Shown here piece after piece: positions 1 through 6,084 of a stretch of 8,764 nucleotides of DNA (positions are counted from its first letter, which is position 1; each line of letters starts with the position of its first letter). The notes under the pieces were generated by a model that ran no database searches, was not told the DNA's origin, and worked only from the letters and a program-made list of their open reading frames with translations. Location of the stretch: the NCBI GenBank assembly GCA_943350065.1, contig CALQZZ010000022.1, positions 1-8,764 of the forward strand, written 5' to 3'. Both the position numbers and the translations under genes were made by a program. The DNA is from Candidatus Nomurabacteria bacterium (GTDB lineage: Bacteria; Patescibacteriota; Minisyncoccia; Phycocordibacterales; UBA9973).

Positions 1-839
1 ATGTAGTTTTTGGTAAAGGTGGCTACGCCTCTTTTCCTACACTCGTCGCAGCGAGAATTTTACGGATTCCTGTTGTTATACATGAATCAGATTCTGCTCC
101 AGGACGAGTAAATCTCTGGGCAGGAAAATTTGCAGAAAAAATAGCAATATCTTTTCAAGAAGCAGGTCTTTATTTTCCAAAAGAAAAAACAGCTTGGACA
201 GGTCAACCAATTCGCCAAGAAATACAACAGACAACTTCTAGAGATGAAGCTCTTCAGTATTGGAAACTTGAATCAAACATACCTGTACTTGTTATATTGG
301 GTGGTTCACAAGGAGCAGAACTCATTAATAATGTCATTTTGGATGCATTACCTAGACTCGTAGAAAATTTTCAAGTTATCCATCAGACAGGGGTACGAAA
401 TTTCAAAATGGTAGATGATCGATCAGAAGTTATTCTAGCAAATAATCCAAATAAATCTCGATATCAAAAAGTAGCTTTCTTAAATAATTTACAAATGAAA
501 ACATCTGCTGGTGTAGCTTCTATTATAGTCACACGTGCTGGTTCAGGATTATTTGAAATAGCGACTTGGGGCATTCCATCGATCTTGATTCCAATTACAA
601 ACACAAATATGGATCACCAAAAGAAAAATGCTTTCAATTATGCTCGTGCTGGAGCCTGTAGTGTAATAGAAGAGATGAATATGACTGCAAATATTCTAAT
701 GGCTGAAATAGAAAGAATCACTAGCGATAAAATTACATGGGTGAGAATGGCAGAAAGTGCTAGGACTTTCAACAAGACAGACGCTGCTGGTAAAATAGCT
801 CAAGCTATTGTTGATATTGCTTTGAAACATGAAAAATAA
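1..839 (+). CDS. murG: MurG, UDP-GlcNAc:undecaprenyl-PP-MurNAc-pentapeptide transferase (5'-truncated)
   Basis: The reading frame is open from base 3 (bases 1-2 finish a codon outside the window) to TAA at 837-839, giving 278 residues. About 80-90 N-terminal residues are missing compared with the usual ~360. MurG adds GlcNAc to lipid I to make lipid II at the inner face of the membrane. Seen in order (fragment numbering): a GKGGYASFP loop at 4-12, HESDSAPG at 27-34 (HEQN-like acceptor-site motif), TGQPIR at 66-71, LGGSQGAE at 99-106 opening the C-terminal Rossmann domain, IHQTG at 126-130, TRAGSGLFEIA at 177-187 and DHQ at 204-206. The last two form the UDP-GlcNAc site. RAGSG..FEI is one residue shorter than the textbook RAGA..T..EI, a form I associate with Parcubacteria. 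An ATG-free TTG at 297 could be mistaken for a start, but the conserved upstream sequence shows it is internal. The gene heads a co-directional run with gltX 39 bases downstream. Confidence 0.95.
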   Translation, partial: VVFGKGGYASFPTLVAARILRIPVVIHESDSAPGRVNLWAGKFAEKIAISFQEAGLYFPKEKTAWTGQPIRQEIQQTTSRDEALQYWKLESNIPVLVILGGSQGAELINNVILDALPRLVENFQVIHQTGVRNFKMVDDRSEVILANNPNKSRYQKVAFLNNLQMKTSAGVASIIVTRAGSGLFEIATWGIPSILIPITNTNMDHQKKNAFNYARAGACSVIEEMNMTANILMAEIERITSDKITWVRMAESARTFNKTDAAGKIAQAIVDIALKHEK

Positions 840-850
840 AAACTTTTAAA

Positions 851-874
851 ATATAACAAAAAATGTTATATTAT
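851..874 (+). promoter_or_regulatory. gltX promoter region with palindrome over the -10
   Basis: ATATAACA at 851-858 and TGTTATAT at 864-871 form a perfect 8-bp inverted repeat around five A residues. The right arm runs into a -10-like hexamer, TATATT at 867-872 (or TATTAT at 869-874), which ends 4-6 bases before the gltX ATG at 879. That spacing would start the transcript at or beside the ATG. There is no Shine-Dalgarno sequence and only a poor -35 (TTTTAA at 844-849). The hairpin has one G-C pair per arm and no U-tract, so it is a poor terminator for murG. An operator is possible but unproven. Confidence 0.4.
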
Positions 875-878
875 CTAA

Positions 879-2216
879 ATGTCAGAACAAAAAGTCATAA
901 CTAGATTCGCGCCGAGTCCTACTGGTAAATTCCATGTTGGAGGTATTCGATCTGCTCTTTATAATTATCTTTATGCGAGAAAACATAATGGTAAATTTAT
1001 TTTACGTTGCGAAGATACTGATCCAGCTAGATCTAAAAAAGAATACGAGGATTATTTTATAAATGTCTTCAAATGGCTTGGTTTAGAATATGATGAATTT
1101 TTTCGTCAGTCAGAACGCACAGAAATTTACAAAAAATATTTACATAAACTCTTAGAAGAAGATAAAATTTATATTTCAAAAGAAGAAATAAAAGAAGAGG
1201 GTCAAAGAAGTGAAGTTATTCGTTTTAGAAACCCAAATAAGATTGTCACTTTTCACGATGAAGTTTTAGGAGATCTATCTTTCAATACTACAGAGCTTGG
1301 TGACTTTATTATTGCTCGTAATATTGAAAGCCCTCTTTATCACTTCACTGTTGTTGTGGATGATTTCGAAATGAATATCACCCATATTATTCGAGGACAA
1401 GAGCATGTCTCAAATACACCAAGACAAATTCTTATTCAAGAAGCCATTGGTGCTCCACGACCTATTTACGCCCATGGTTCAGTCATTTTAAACGAAGAAA
1501 GAGCTAAGCTTTCAAAACGTGACCCATTGGTTCGCCCATCACTTGAATATAAAGATGAAGGTTATTTACCAGAAGGATTACTAAACTTTATGGCTTTTTT
1601 AGGCTGGAACCCAGGAGGAGAAAAGGAAATCTATACATTAAAAAAATTAATTAATGCTTTTTCTTTAGAAAGAATGCAGAAACCAGGTGCAATATTTAAT
1701 CCTGAAAAATTAGAATGGTTCAATAAAGAACATATAAAATTATTACCAAAAGAAAAACAGTTAGAATATATTTTTGAATTTATTCCAGAAAACATAAAAA
1801 GTCTTCCAAATTATTCAAAAGAAAAAATTGAAAATATGTTAAATATTTTAATTGAAAGAATTACTCATTTTGGTCAAATTAAAGAGAATTTTGAAACAGG
1901 GGAGTATAATTTCATTTTTTCACAACCAGAATATGATAAAACAAAATTATTATATAAAACCTCTACGGTAGAACAAAAAAACGAAAATATAAATAATACT
2001 ATATTAGCTTTGCAAGAAATATTAGAAAGTAATTTCACAAAAGAAAATGTAAAGGAAGTCTTAATGAAGATAGCAGATTTATTACCTAGTCGTGGAGAAT
2101 TATTGCATCCAGTTCGTTTTGCTCTTTCAGGAATGGATAAATCACCAGATCCTTTTATTATTGCTGAAATTTTAGGAAAAAATGAAACAATATCTAGATT
2201 ACAAAAAGCTTTATAA
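879..2216 (+). CDS. gltX: Glutamyl-tRNA synthetase, class I
   Basis: Charges tRNA-Glu (and possibly tRNA-Gln in a non-discriminating form) with glutamate in the cytoplasm. The 445-residue protein opens with RFAPSPTGKFHVGG (residues 9-22), the class I HIGH signature with HVGG at 19-22. RCEDTDPARS (43-52) follows, then IIRGQEHVSNTPRQI at 170-184 and the KMSKS equivalent KLSKR at 210-214. The C-terminal half is helical, as expected for the anticodon-binding domain. The enzyme is a little shorter than the usual 465-490 residues. Much of the difference lies at residues 98-116, where the cysteine-bearing zinc loop of classical enzymes is replaced by a short KEEIKEEGQR stretch without cysteines. The last 35 bases overlap the start of the M23 gene, suggesting coupled expression. 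The ATG at 879 sits directly upstream of RFAPSPTG and has no ribosome binding site. Confidence 0.97.
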   Translation: MSEQKVITRFAPSPTGKFHVGGIRSALYNYLYARKHNGKFILRCEDTDPARSKKEYEDYFINVFKWLGLEYDEFFRQSERTEIYKKYLHKLLEEDKIYISKEEIKEEGQRSEVIRFRNPNKIVTFHDEVLGDLSFNTTELGDFIIARNIESPLYHFTVVVDDFEMNITHIIRGQEHVSNTPRQILIQEAIGAPRPIYAHGSVILNEERAKLSKRDPLVRPSLEYKDEGYLPEGLLNFMAFLGWNPGGEKEIYTLKKLINAFSLERMQKPGAIFNPEKLEWFNKEHIKLLPKEKQLEYIFEFIPENIKSLPNYSKEKIENMLNILIERITHFGQIKENFETGEYNFIFSQPEYDKTKLLYKTSTVEQKNENINNTILALQEILESNFTKENVKEVLMKIADLLPSRGELLHPVRFALSGMDKSPDPFIIAEILGKNETISRLQKAL

Positions 2217-3483
2217 TTTAATATTCAGCTTTGTCGTTTTAGGTTTTTTTCTATTCAATTATCCTCCTGCAATACATGCTCAAACAGTAGAAAGTCTACA
2301 AAATCAAATAAATCAAAGAAATAATGACATTGCTAATTTGGAAAAAGAAATTGCTTCTTACAATTCTCAATTAAATGATCTTGGTCAACAAAAGAGTTCT
2401 TTAAATACATCTTTAAAGCAACTAGACTTAACTAGAAAAGAATTAACAGCTAATATTTCTTTAACTAATAAAAAAATTGAAAATACAAACAATAAAATAA
2501 GTAATTTAAGTTCACAAATAAATGACAAACAAAGTTCTATTTCAAATAATACAAATTCAATTAAATTAGAATTAAAAAAGGTAAATGAATTTGAATTGAA
2601 TTCAAATTTAGAAATAATTTTATCAGAGACTGATTTTACAAAAATTTGGAATGATATCGATAATATAAGTTCAGTTCAACAAAAGATTAGAGCGAAGATA
2701 ACTGAATTAAAAAAAGTAAAAGGTGATTTAGAAGACACAAAAAAAGTAACGACTAATGCACGCAATGAATTAGTCGCCTTAAAAGCAAAACTTGCTGACC
2801 AGAAAAAAATAGTTGATCAAAACACAAAAGAAAAAAATAAATTATTATCTGAAACCAAAAATAATGAAGCAAATTATCAAAAACTTTTGAAAGACAGGTT
2901 AGCTAAAAAAGATGCTTTTGAAGCTGAGATACATAACTATGAATCACAATTAAAGTTTATTTTAGATCCAAATAAACTTCCAGGACAAGGAGTTCTATCT
3001 TGGCCACTAGATTATATTTATGTAACACAACTTTTTGGTAAAACTGAAGCAGGGAAGCGATTATATGCAAATGGTACACATAATGGCACAGATTTTCGTG
3101 CACCAGTCGGTACACCAGTCAAAGCTATGGCTGATGGTATAATCGCTGGTACTAATGATACTGATTTACAATGTCGAGGAGTTTCTTTTGGAAAATTAAT
3201 ACTCATAAAATATGATAATGGTTTGGCTAGTACTTACGGTCACCTTTCTTTAATTAAGGTTAGTGTCGGTCAAAGAGTCACTCGAGGTGAAATAGTCGGC
3301 TACAGTGGTAATACGGGCTATTCTACGGGTCCACATTTGCATTTATCAGTCTATGCTAAAGATGCTGTAAATATGAAAACTCTGCCTAGTAAATCTTGCC
3401 CTGGAAAATCTTTAACTCAACCAATCTCAGCCATCAATGCTTATTTAGATCCAATGTATTATCTACCTCCTTATAAGAAATAA
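2182..3483 (+). CDS. Secreted M23 (LytM/EnvC-type) peptidoglycan endopeptidase with coiled coil
   Basis: A predicted exported zinc metallopeptidase of 433 residues, or an EnvC-like activator, acting on peptidoglycan cross-links. Residues 1-33 look like a signal peptide: lysines at 2, 8 and 9, a hydrophobic core at about 13-26, and a possible signal peptidase I site after IHA at 31-33. Residues 35-260 are rich in K, E, Q, N and L and form long coiled coils. The C-terminal M23 domain (about 270-393) keeps all ligands: H300 and D304 (HNGTD), H354 (YGHL), and H385 and H387 (PHLH). By analogy with LytM, H300, D304 and H387 bind zinc, with H354 and H385 catalytic. Because these are intact, an active enzyme is more likely than a catalytically dead activator. 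Cys331 and Cys406 could form a disulfide. The ATG at 2182 lies inside gltX; an in-frame TAG at 2173-2175 and no later start before the hydrophobic core force this choice. AGGA at 2174-2177 is a weak, close ribosome binding site. Confidence 0.92.
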   Translation: MKQYLDYKKLYNLIFSFVVLGFFLFNYPPAIHAQTVESLQNQINQRNNDIANLEKEIASYNSQLNDLGQQKSSLNTSLKQLDLTRKELTANISLTNKKIENTNNKISNLSSQINDKQSSISNNTNSIKLELKKVNEFELNSNLEIILSETDFTKIWNDIDNISSVQQKIRAKITELKKVKGDLEDTKKVTTNARNELVALKAKLADQKKIVDQNTKEKNKLLSETKNNEANYQKLLKDRLAKKDAFEAEIHNYESQLKFILDPNKLPGQGVLSWPLDYIYVTQLFGKTEAGKRLYANGTHNGTDFRAPVGTPVKAMADGIIAGTNDTDLQCRGVSFGKLILIKYDNGLASTYGHLSLIKVSVGQRVTRGEIVGYSGNTGYSTGPHLHLSVYAKDAVNMKTLPSKSCPGKSLTQPISAINAYLDPMYYLPPYKK

Positions 3484-3484
3484 T

Positions 3485-3514
3485 TTGCCTTGTTTTTAAT
3501 AAATATGGTAAAAT
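3485..3514 (+). promoter_or_regulatory. Promoter for the small membrane protein pair
   Basis: TTGCCT at 3485-3490 (4 of 6 matches to TTGACA) is 18 bases from TAAAAT at 3509-3514, which also has an extended -10 TG at 3506-3507. Initiation about 7-9 bases downstream of the -10 would fall at the ATG at 3523, so the transcript would be leaderless or nearly so. No Shine-Dalgarno sequence lies between. This is the most complete sigma-70-like promoter I see in the window, and it would separate the genes below from gltX and the M23 gene. Confidence 0.5.
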
Positions 3515-3522
3515 AAAGATAT

Positions 3523-3657
3523 ATGAAAAATAAACAAGGTGGTTTCCTTCAATTAATAATATTTATCGTAGTCATAGTATTTTTGATGCATTACTTTGGT
3601 CTTACTCTCACAGGAATTTTCAACTGGTTTGCTACTATGTTTCATAGTATTATCTAA
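3523..3657 (+). CDS. 44-aa single-helix membrane protein
   Basis: A 44-residue protein running from ATG to TAA at 3655-3657. It begins MKNKQGGF, a basic head followed by a strongly hydrophobic stretch (about residues 8-22, rich in I, V, L and F). An amphipathic tail with FNWF at 33-36 follows. The most likely topology is N-terminus in, one membrane helix. The basic head, Gly-Phe and hydrophobic core recall a type IV prepilin leader, but the conserved Glu at +5 is missing, so I do not call it a pilin. The next gene has the same design (MKKK head, helix, then YFNVDLQAIF against this protein's YFGLTLTGIF), so the two are probably homologues. Support for it being real: a good promoter just upstream, a tidy fit between neighbours with an 11-base gap to the next gene, and resemblance to tiny proteins I recall from Parcubacteria. 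Function is unknown. Confidence 0.7.
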   Translation: MKNKQGGFLQLIIFIVVIVFLMHYFGLTLTGIFNWFATMFHSII

Positions 3658-3668
3658 ATATAAATTTA

Positions 3669-3971
3669 ATGAAAAAAAAATATCAAAATGGTGCAGTCAG
3701 TATACTCGGTGCAATCATATTAGCTATTTTTATTTTTGTTATTTTAAGAGAATATTTTAATGTAGACCTACAGGCAATCTTTATAAATGATCAAGTTATA
3801 AATACTTATCACCAAATTCAAACATCTCTAATAAGTTTTTGGCAACACTATCTACAAAATCCAGTTTCATATTTTTGGCATGCATTTTTAGATAACATGC
3901 AACGTATCCATGATGGTCAACCCACAGTATTTACCACTGCAGGACAAAATCTAACAATACCATTACACTAA
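3669..3971 (+). CDS. 100-aa single-helix membrane protein, unknown function
   Basis: A 100-residue protein I cannot name. A basic MKKK start is followed by one membrane helix at about residues 9-27 (small and aliphatic residues), then a roughly 70-residue tail rich in aromatic, Gln and His residues that probably lies outside the membrane. Residues 29-38 (YFNVDLQAIF) resemble YFGLTLTGIF in the preceding 44-aa protein, so this looks like a longer relative with an added domain. It starts 11 bases after that gene stops and ends 2 bases before the next ATG, so all three are probably co-transcribed. No Shine-Dalgarno sequence is visible. A -10-like TATAAA at 3659-3664 lies just before the ATG but is too close for a clear promoter call. 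Confidence 0.75.
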   Translation: MKKKYQNGAVSILGAIILAIFIFVILREYFNVDLQAIFINDQVINTYHQIQTSLISFWQHYLQNPVSYFWHAFLDNMQRIHDGQPTVFTTAGQNLTIPLH

Positions 3972-3973
3972 AA

Positions 3974-4591
3974 ATGATTTTTACAAAGAAAGAGTTAATT
4001 CTATTTAAAAAATTAAATACACCAGAAAAAATACAAGATTTTTTGAATTCGATTCCTTTTAATTTTGAAAAAAATGGTATTGATACTATCAAATCACCAC
4101 TTGAAACCTTACATAAATGGAATGCTCATTGTTTTGAAGGAGCATTACTTGGTGCTTATATATTGTCTTTGCATGGTCATAAACCATTACTTTTGTATCT
4201 TCAGTCTACAAAAGATACAAAAAACTATGACAGTGATCATGTTATAGCTCCATTCAAAGAAAATGGCTATTGGGGTGCTTTATCAAAAACAAATCATGGA
4301 ATTTTACGATATCGTGAACCAATTTATAAAAACATTCGTGAACTTGTAATGTCCTATTTCCATGAATATTTTTTAGATGACGGTACAAAAACTCTCCGTA
4401 AATATTCAGATGTTTTAGATTTAAATAAATTAAAAATAAATTGGCAAAATAGTGAAGATGATTTATGGATAATCGATAGGGAATTAGATAAAATAAAACA
4501 TTATGATATTCTTCCAAAAAAAATAAAAAAGCTTCGCAAGGCTGATAAGGTAGAAATAGAAATGTGTAAAATAACTGAATATAAAAATTAA
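3974..4591 (+). CDS. Conserved hypothetical, possible transglutaminase/papain-like Cys-His protein
   Basis: A 205-residue protein without signal peptide or membrane helix, so probably cytoplasmic. Its core (about residues 42-145) has the texture of a cysteine-protease or transglutaminase-like fold. It shows HCFEGALLGAYIL at 52-64 (candidate nucleophile Cys53 at the start of a helix), SDHVIAPF at 87-94 (His89, 36 residues later), and YWGALSKTNH at 99-108, where Asn107 or Ser104 sits roughly where the third catalytic residue would be. RYREPIY and RELVMSYFHEYF follow, then KTLRKYS. I recall a widespread uncharacterised bacterial family with these same blocks, but cannot name it, and the enzymatic role is an inference. 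The C-terminal 60 residues are lysine-rich and probably divergent. The ATG at 3974 follows the previous stop by 2 bases, suggesting translational coupling. The gene ends at a terminator hairpin. Confidence 0.8.
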   Translation: MIFTKKELILFKKLNTPEKIQDFLNSIPFNFEKNGIDTIKSPLETLHKWNAHCFEGALLGAYILSLHGHKPLLLYLQSTKDTKNYDSDHVIAPFKENGYWGALSKTNHGILRYREPIYKNIRELVMSYFHEYFLDDGTKTLRKYSDVLDLNKLKINWQNSEDDLWIIDRELDKIKHYDILPKKIKKLRKADKVEIEMCKITEYKN

Positions 4592-4614
4592 AAGAAGCCC
4601 TTTCGGACTTCTTT
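4591..4614. terminator. Bidirectional intrinsic terminator between convergent genes
   Basis: The arms 4591-4600 and 4605-4614 pair over 10 positions with one C-A mismatch (4598/4607), closing a TTTC loop. On the plus strand the stem is followed by a T-rich run from about 4612. On the minus strand GGGCTTCTTTTAATTTTTA supplies a T-rich tail. It overlaps the last stop base of the plus-strand gene and lies 4 bases past the stop of the minus-strand phosphorylase, so it suits both. Confidence 0.8.
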
Positions 4615-4617
4615 GTT

Positions 4618-5457
4618 TTATATTTCTTTTATTATATTTTCTAAAAAAACACCAAGCTTTTCAGATGACTGATTTGCTCTTTTGATATTTTCTTCGTGTG
4701 AATGAGTTTCAACTGAATCATTTGAAATGAAAGCTACAGCTAATACCTGTGTGTCTGGATACAGAGCAGCGATACATGTTTCTGGTCTAACACTCATACC
4801 TACAATATCAGCTCCGAGCATTCTTAATGCTTGTTTGTCTTTTTTACGACCTTCAAAATCAGGACCGAGCAACATTGCATAACAGGCTTTTTTTATTGGA
4901 CCATATACAATATTTTGTTTTAAAGCAATTTGTATCAACTCTTCAGACAAAATATCTTCAGGAGAAATAAATTCACCTGCAAACAAAGGCATAGGTGGAC
5001 CTAACAAACTCATAAAACTATCAATAACAGCTAATTCTCCAGTTTCAAAACCACTTTCAGGTAATGCTCCTGCTGCACAAGTGATAATTAATTTTTTTAC
5101 TCCTAACTGCATTAAAATTTCTACTTGCAATCTTACCCATTTAGGAATATTTGAATCGGTTGGATTTTCATTCAAATGAATCCTTCCATTTAAAATGATA
5201 ACTTCTTTATCTTCAACAAATCCATGTTGAAATTCTCTTTTATGACCTTCAGGGCCAGTTGTTAGATGTTTTAATCCGCAAACATCTTTGAAGGGGACAG
5301 GAGTAGAAGAATTATTTAAACTTAATTTACCACCCCAACCGGTACCTAAAATAATACCAATAGGATTAGAATTAGAATTATTTTTTAGGTTAAATTTATT
5401 TCTTAACTCATCCGCTGCCATTTTAGCATCTCTTTCACATTGATTGTTTCTTTTCAT
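4618..5457 (-). CDS. Purine nucleoside phosphorylase (PNP/MTAP family)
   Basis: Cleaves purine (deoxy)ribonucleosides with phosphate to free base and (deoxy)ribose-1-phosphate, for purine salvage in the cytoplasm. The 279 residues match the trimeric PNP/MTAP family in length and motif order: LGTGWGG at 37-43 (phosphate loop), GHKREF at 71-76, GRIHLNE at 91-97 (Arg92 and His94), CAAGAL at 127-132, GPDFEGR at 198-204 (Glu202, base recognition), GADIVGMSVRPE at 215-226 (Met221) and ISND at 244-247. Asn246 corresponds to the Asn that favours 6-oxopurines (guanosine, inosine) over the adenosine-type Asp, so I lean towards a guanosine/inosine enzyme. It is divergent: Asn replaces the usual Tyr after GR.H, and CAAGALPESG replaces NAAGGL. 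The ATG at 5455-5457 has no Shine-Dalgarno sequence; AT-rich -10-like hexamers precede it. It lies 136 bases downstream of the Ada-like gene and may or may not share its transcript. Confidence 0.88.
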   Translation of the reverse strand: MKRNNQCERDAKMAADELRNKFNLKNNSNSNPIGIILGTGWGGKLSLNNSSTPVPFKDVCGLKHLTTGPEGHKREFQHGFVEDKEVIILNGRIHLNENPTDSNIPKWVRLQVEILMQLGVKKLIITCAAGALPESGFETGELAVIDSFMSLLGPPMPLFAGEFISPEDILSEELIQIALKQNIVYGPIKKACYAMLLGPDFEGRKKDKQALRMLGADIVGMSVRPETCIAALYPDTQVLAVAFISNDSVETHSHEENIKRANQSSEKLGVFLENIIKEI

Positions 5458-5593
5458 AATATAATATTTAATTAATTAGAACTTTGTTTAATTGAATAGT
5501 ATATCAGAAGGACTAATTTATCAAGCTTTATTATCCTTATCTTTTATATAGGTACCATACCCAAAAGATATATTGTGCGACGTATTACCTATT

Positions 5594-6016
5594 CTAATGA
5601 CAGCTACTAGAAAGCTCATAACCAGCATTTTGAGCCTCTTCCCCTGTGCTAAAATATATTTTATTTGATTCCTTGATAGTCTTACCAGCAGAACAACCGA
5701 CTGGATAATACTTCTTCCCTTTATTAGATGCAAAAAAGTTTCCAGATTTATTAGAATTATTTATAACTGTATTTGAAGTGCTTTTTTGAGCTATATTTGG
5801 CTCATTTTGGCTATTTTGAGCATTTTCTAGACCATTTAGAGTATTTGCCTGATTTGAGCTATTTTCGACCTTAAATTGGCTATTTTGACCTTGTATTGAT
5901 AGTCTACCTAGCATAAATGAACCCAACCCTACCAAAATGACAATTAAAATAATCAGGACATCTTTTCCCTTTTCACTTAATATTTTCTCCTCAATAAAAT
6001 ACTTGATTTTTTCCAT
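5594..6016 (-). CDS. Membrane-anchored protein with Ada-like cysteine domain
   Basis: A 140-residue protein in three parts. Residues 1-19 are a charged cytoplasmic head. About 20-38 is one membrane helix (LIILIVILVG then GSFMLG). Residues 40-91 are a low-complexity Asn/Gln/Ser linker. Residues 92-139 form a small domain running FFASNKGKKYYPVGC, then KIYFSTGEEAQNAGYE, ending SSSCH. That block resembles the Ada zinc-binding-type module (K-Y-x-x-x-C, then a NKI.F.S.EEA...GY segment and a final Cys), often seen attached to membrane helices or nucleases. Only Cys108 and Cys139 remain of the four cysteines in Ada itself, and the HIS often found in KYH is Tyr104. Outside the membrane the two cysteines could form a disulfide rather than bind zinc. 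Function unknown, perhaps cell-surface or DNA-uptake related (speculative). Stop is TAG, the only non-TAA stop seen. The start fits a -10 box 7 bases upstream. Confidence 0.8.
   Translation of the reverse strand: MEKIKYFIEEKILSEKGKDVLIILIVILVGLGSFMLGRLSIQGQNSQFKVENSSNQANTLNGLENAQNSQNEPNIAQKSTSNTVINNSNKSGNFFASNKGKKYYPVGCSAGKTIKESNKIYFSTGEEAQNAGYELSSSCH
5784..5888. repeat. Imperfect short repeats encoding the Asn/Gln linker
   Basis: TTGGCTATTTTGA occurs exactly at 5807-5819 and 5876-5888. Related versions are TTGAGCTATTTTCGA at 5854-5868 and TTGAGCTATATTTGG at 5786-5800. All lie within the linker of the membrane-anchored Ada-like gene and encode Asn/Gln/Ser stretches on the minus strand. The pattern suggests that the linker grew by local duplication, although biased composition alone gives some similarity. 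Confidence 0.5.
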
Positions 6017-6023
6017 AGGATGG

Positions 6024-6029
6024 TTTATA
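6024..6029 (-). promoter_or_regulatory. -10 box of the Ada-like gene
   Basis: On the minus strand TATAAA lies exactly 7 bases upstream of the ATG at 6014-6016, placing the expected start of transcription at the A of the ATG. No Shine-Dalgarno sequence is present, so the mRNA is probably leaderless. No good -35 is seen 17 bases upstream. It faces away from the rpmA promoter in a 68-base divergent region. Confidence 0.5.
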
Positions 6030-6072
6030 CTCTACGTATCTTAATTATATAAGGTTTTTAATAAAAATAAAG

Positions 6073-6081
6073 TAATATAAA
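6073..6081 (+). promoter_or_regulatory. -10 box of rpmA
   Basis: TAATAT at 6073-6078 and the overlapping TATAAA at 6076-6081 lie 6 and 3 bases before the rpmA ATG at 6085. Initiation from TAATAT would fall at or next to the ATG. The 25 bases before the ATG contain no purine-rich ribosome binding site, and no clear -35 is visible. A leaderless transcript is likely. Confidence 0.45.
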
Positions 6082-6084
6082 TAT

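Noticed and set aside
297..839. A complete 180-aa gene starting at TTG 297
   Set aside because: The frame is open back to base 3 and the upstream part carries MurG motifs, so 297 is an internal Leu codon.
3018..3206. Minus-strand 62-aa frame
   Set aside because: Lies opposite the conserved M23 domain; no family resemblance and no promoter.
3488..3539. Inverted repeat CCTTGTTT/AAACAAGG
   Set aside because: The arms straddle the promoter and the first codons of the 44-aa gene, 36 bases apart. The left arm would not be in the expected transcript, and chance is likely in AT-rich DNA.
3523..3657. Type IV pilin call for the 44-aa protein
   Set aside because: The leader looks prepilin-like but the conserved Glu at +5 is absent and there is no globular domain.
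4065..4517. Frames at 4065-4247 (plus) and 4254-4517 (minus)
   Set aside because: Shadows of the Cys-His protein in other frames; composition is not protein-like.
5508..5538. Hairpin between the Ada-like gene and the phosphorylase
   Set aside because: The stem is weak, has a bulge and a 12-base loop, and lacks a U-tract, so I do not call it a terminator.
5458..5593. Possible small gene or RNA in the longest gap
   Set aside because: 136 bases of AT-rich sequence with frequent stops on both strands and no recognisable RNA fold.
5521..5733. Minus-strand 70-aa frame
   Set aside because: Overlaps the conserved C-terminal domain of the Ada-like gene in another frame; no separate signals.
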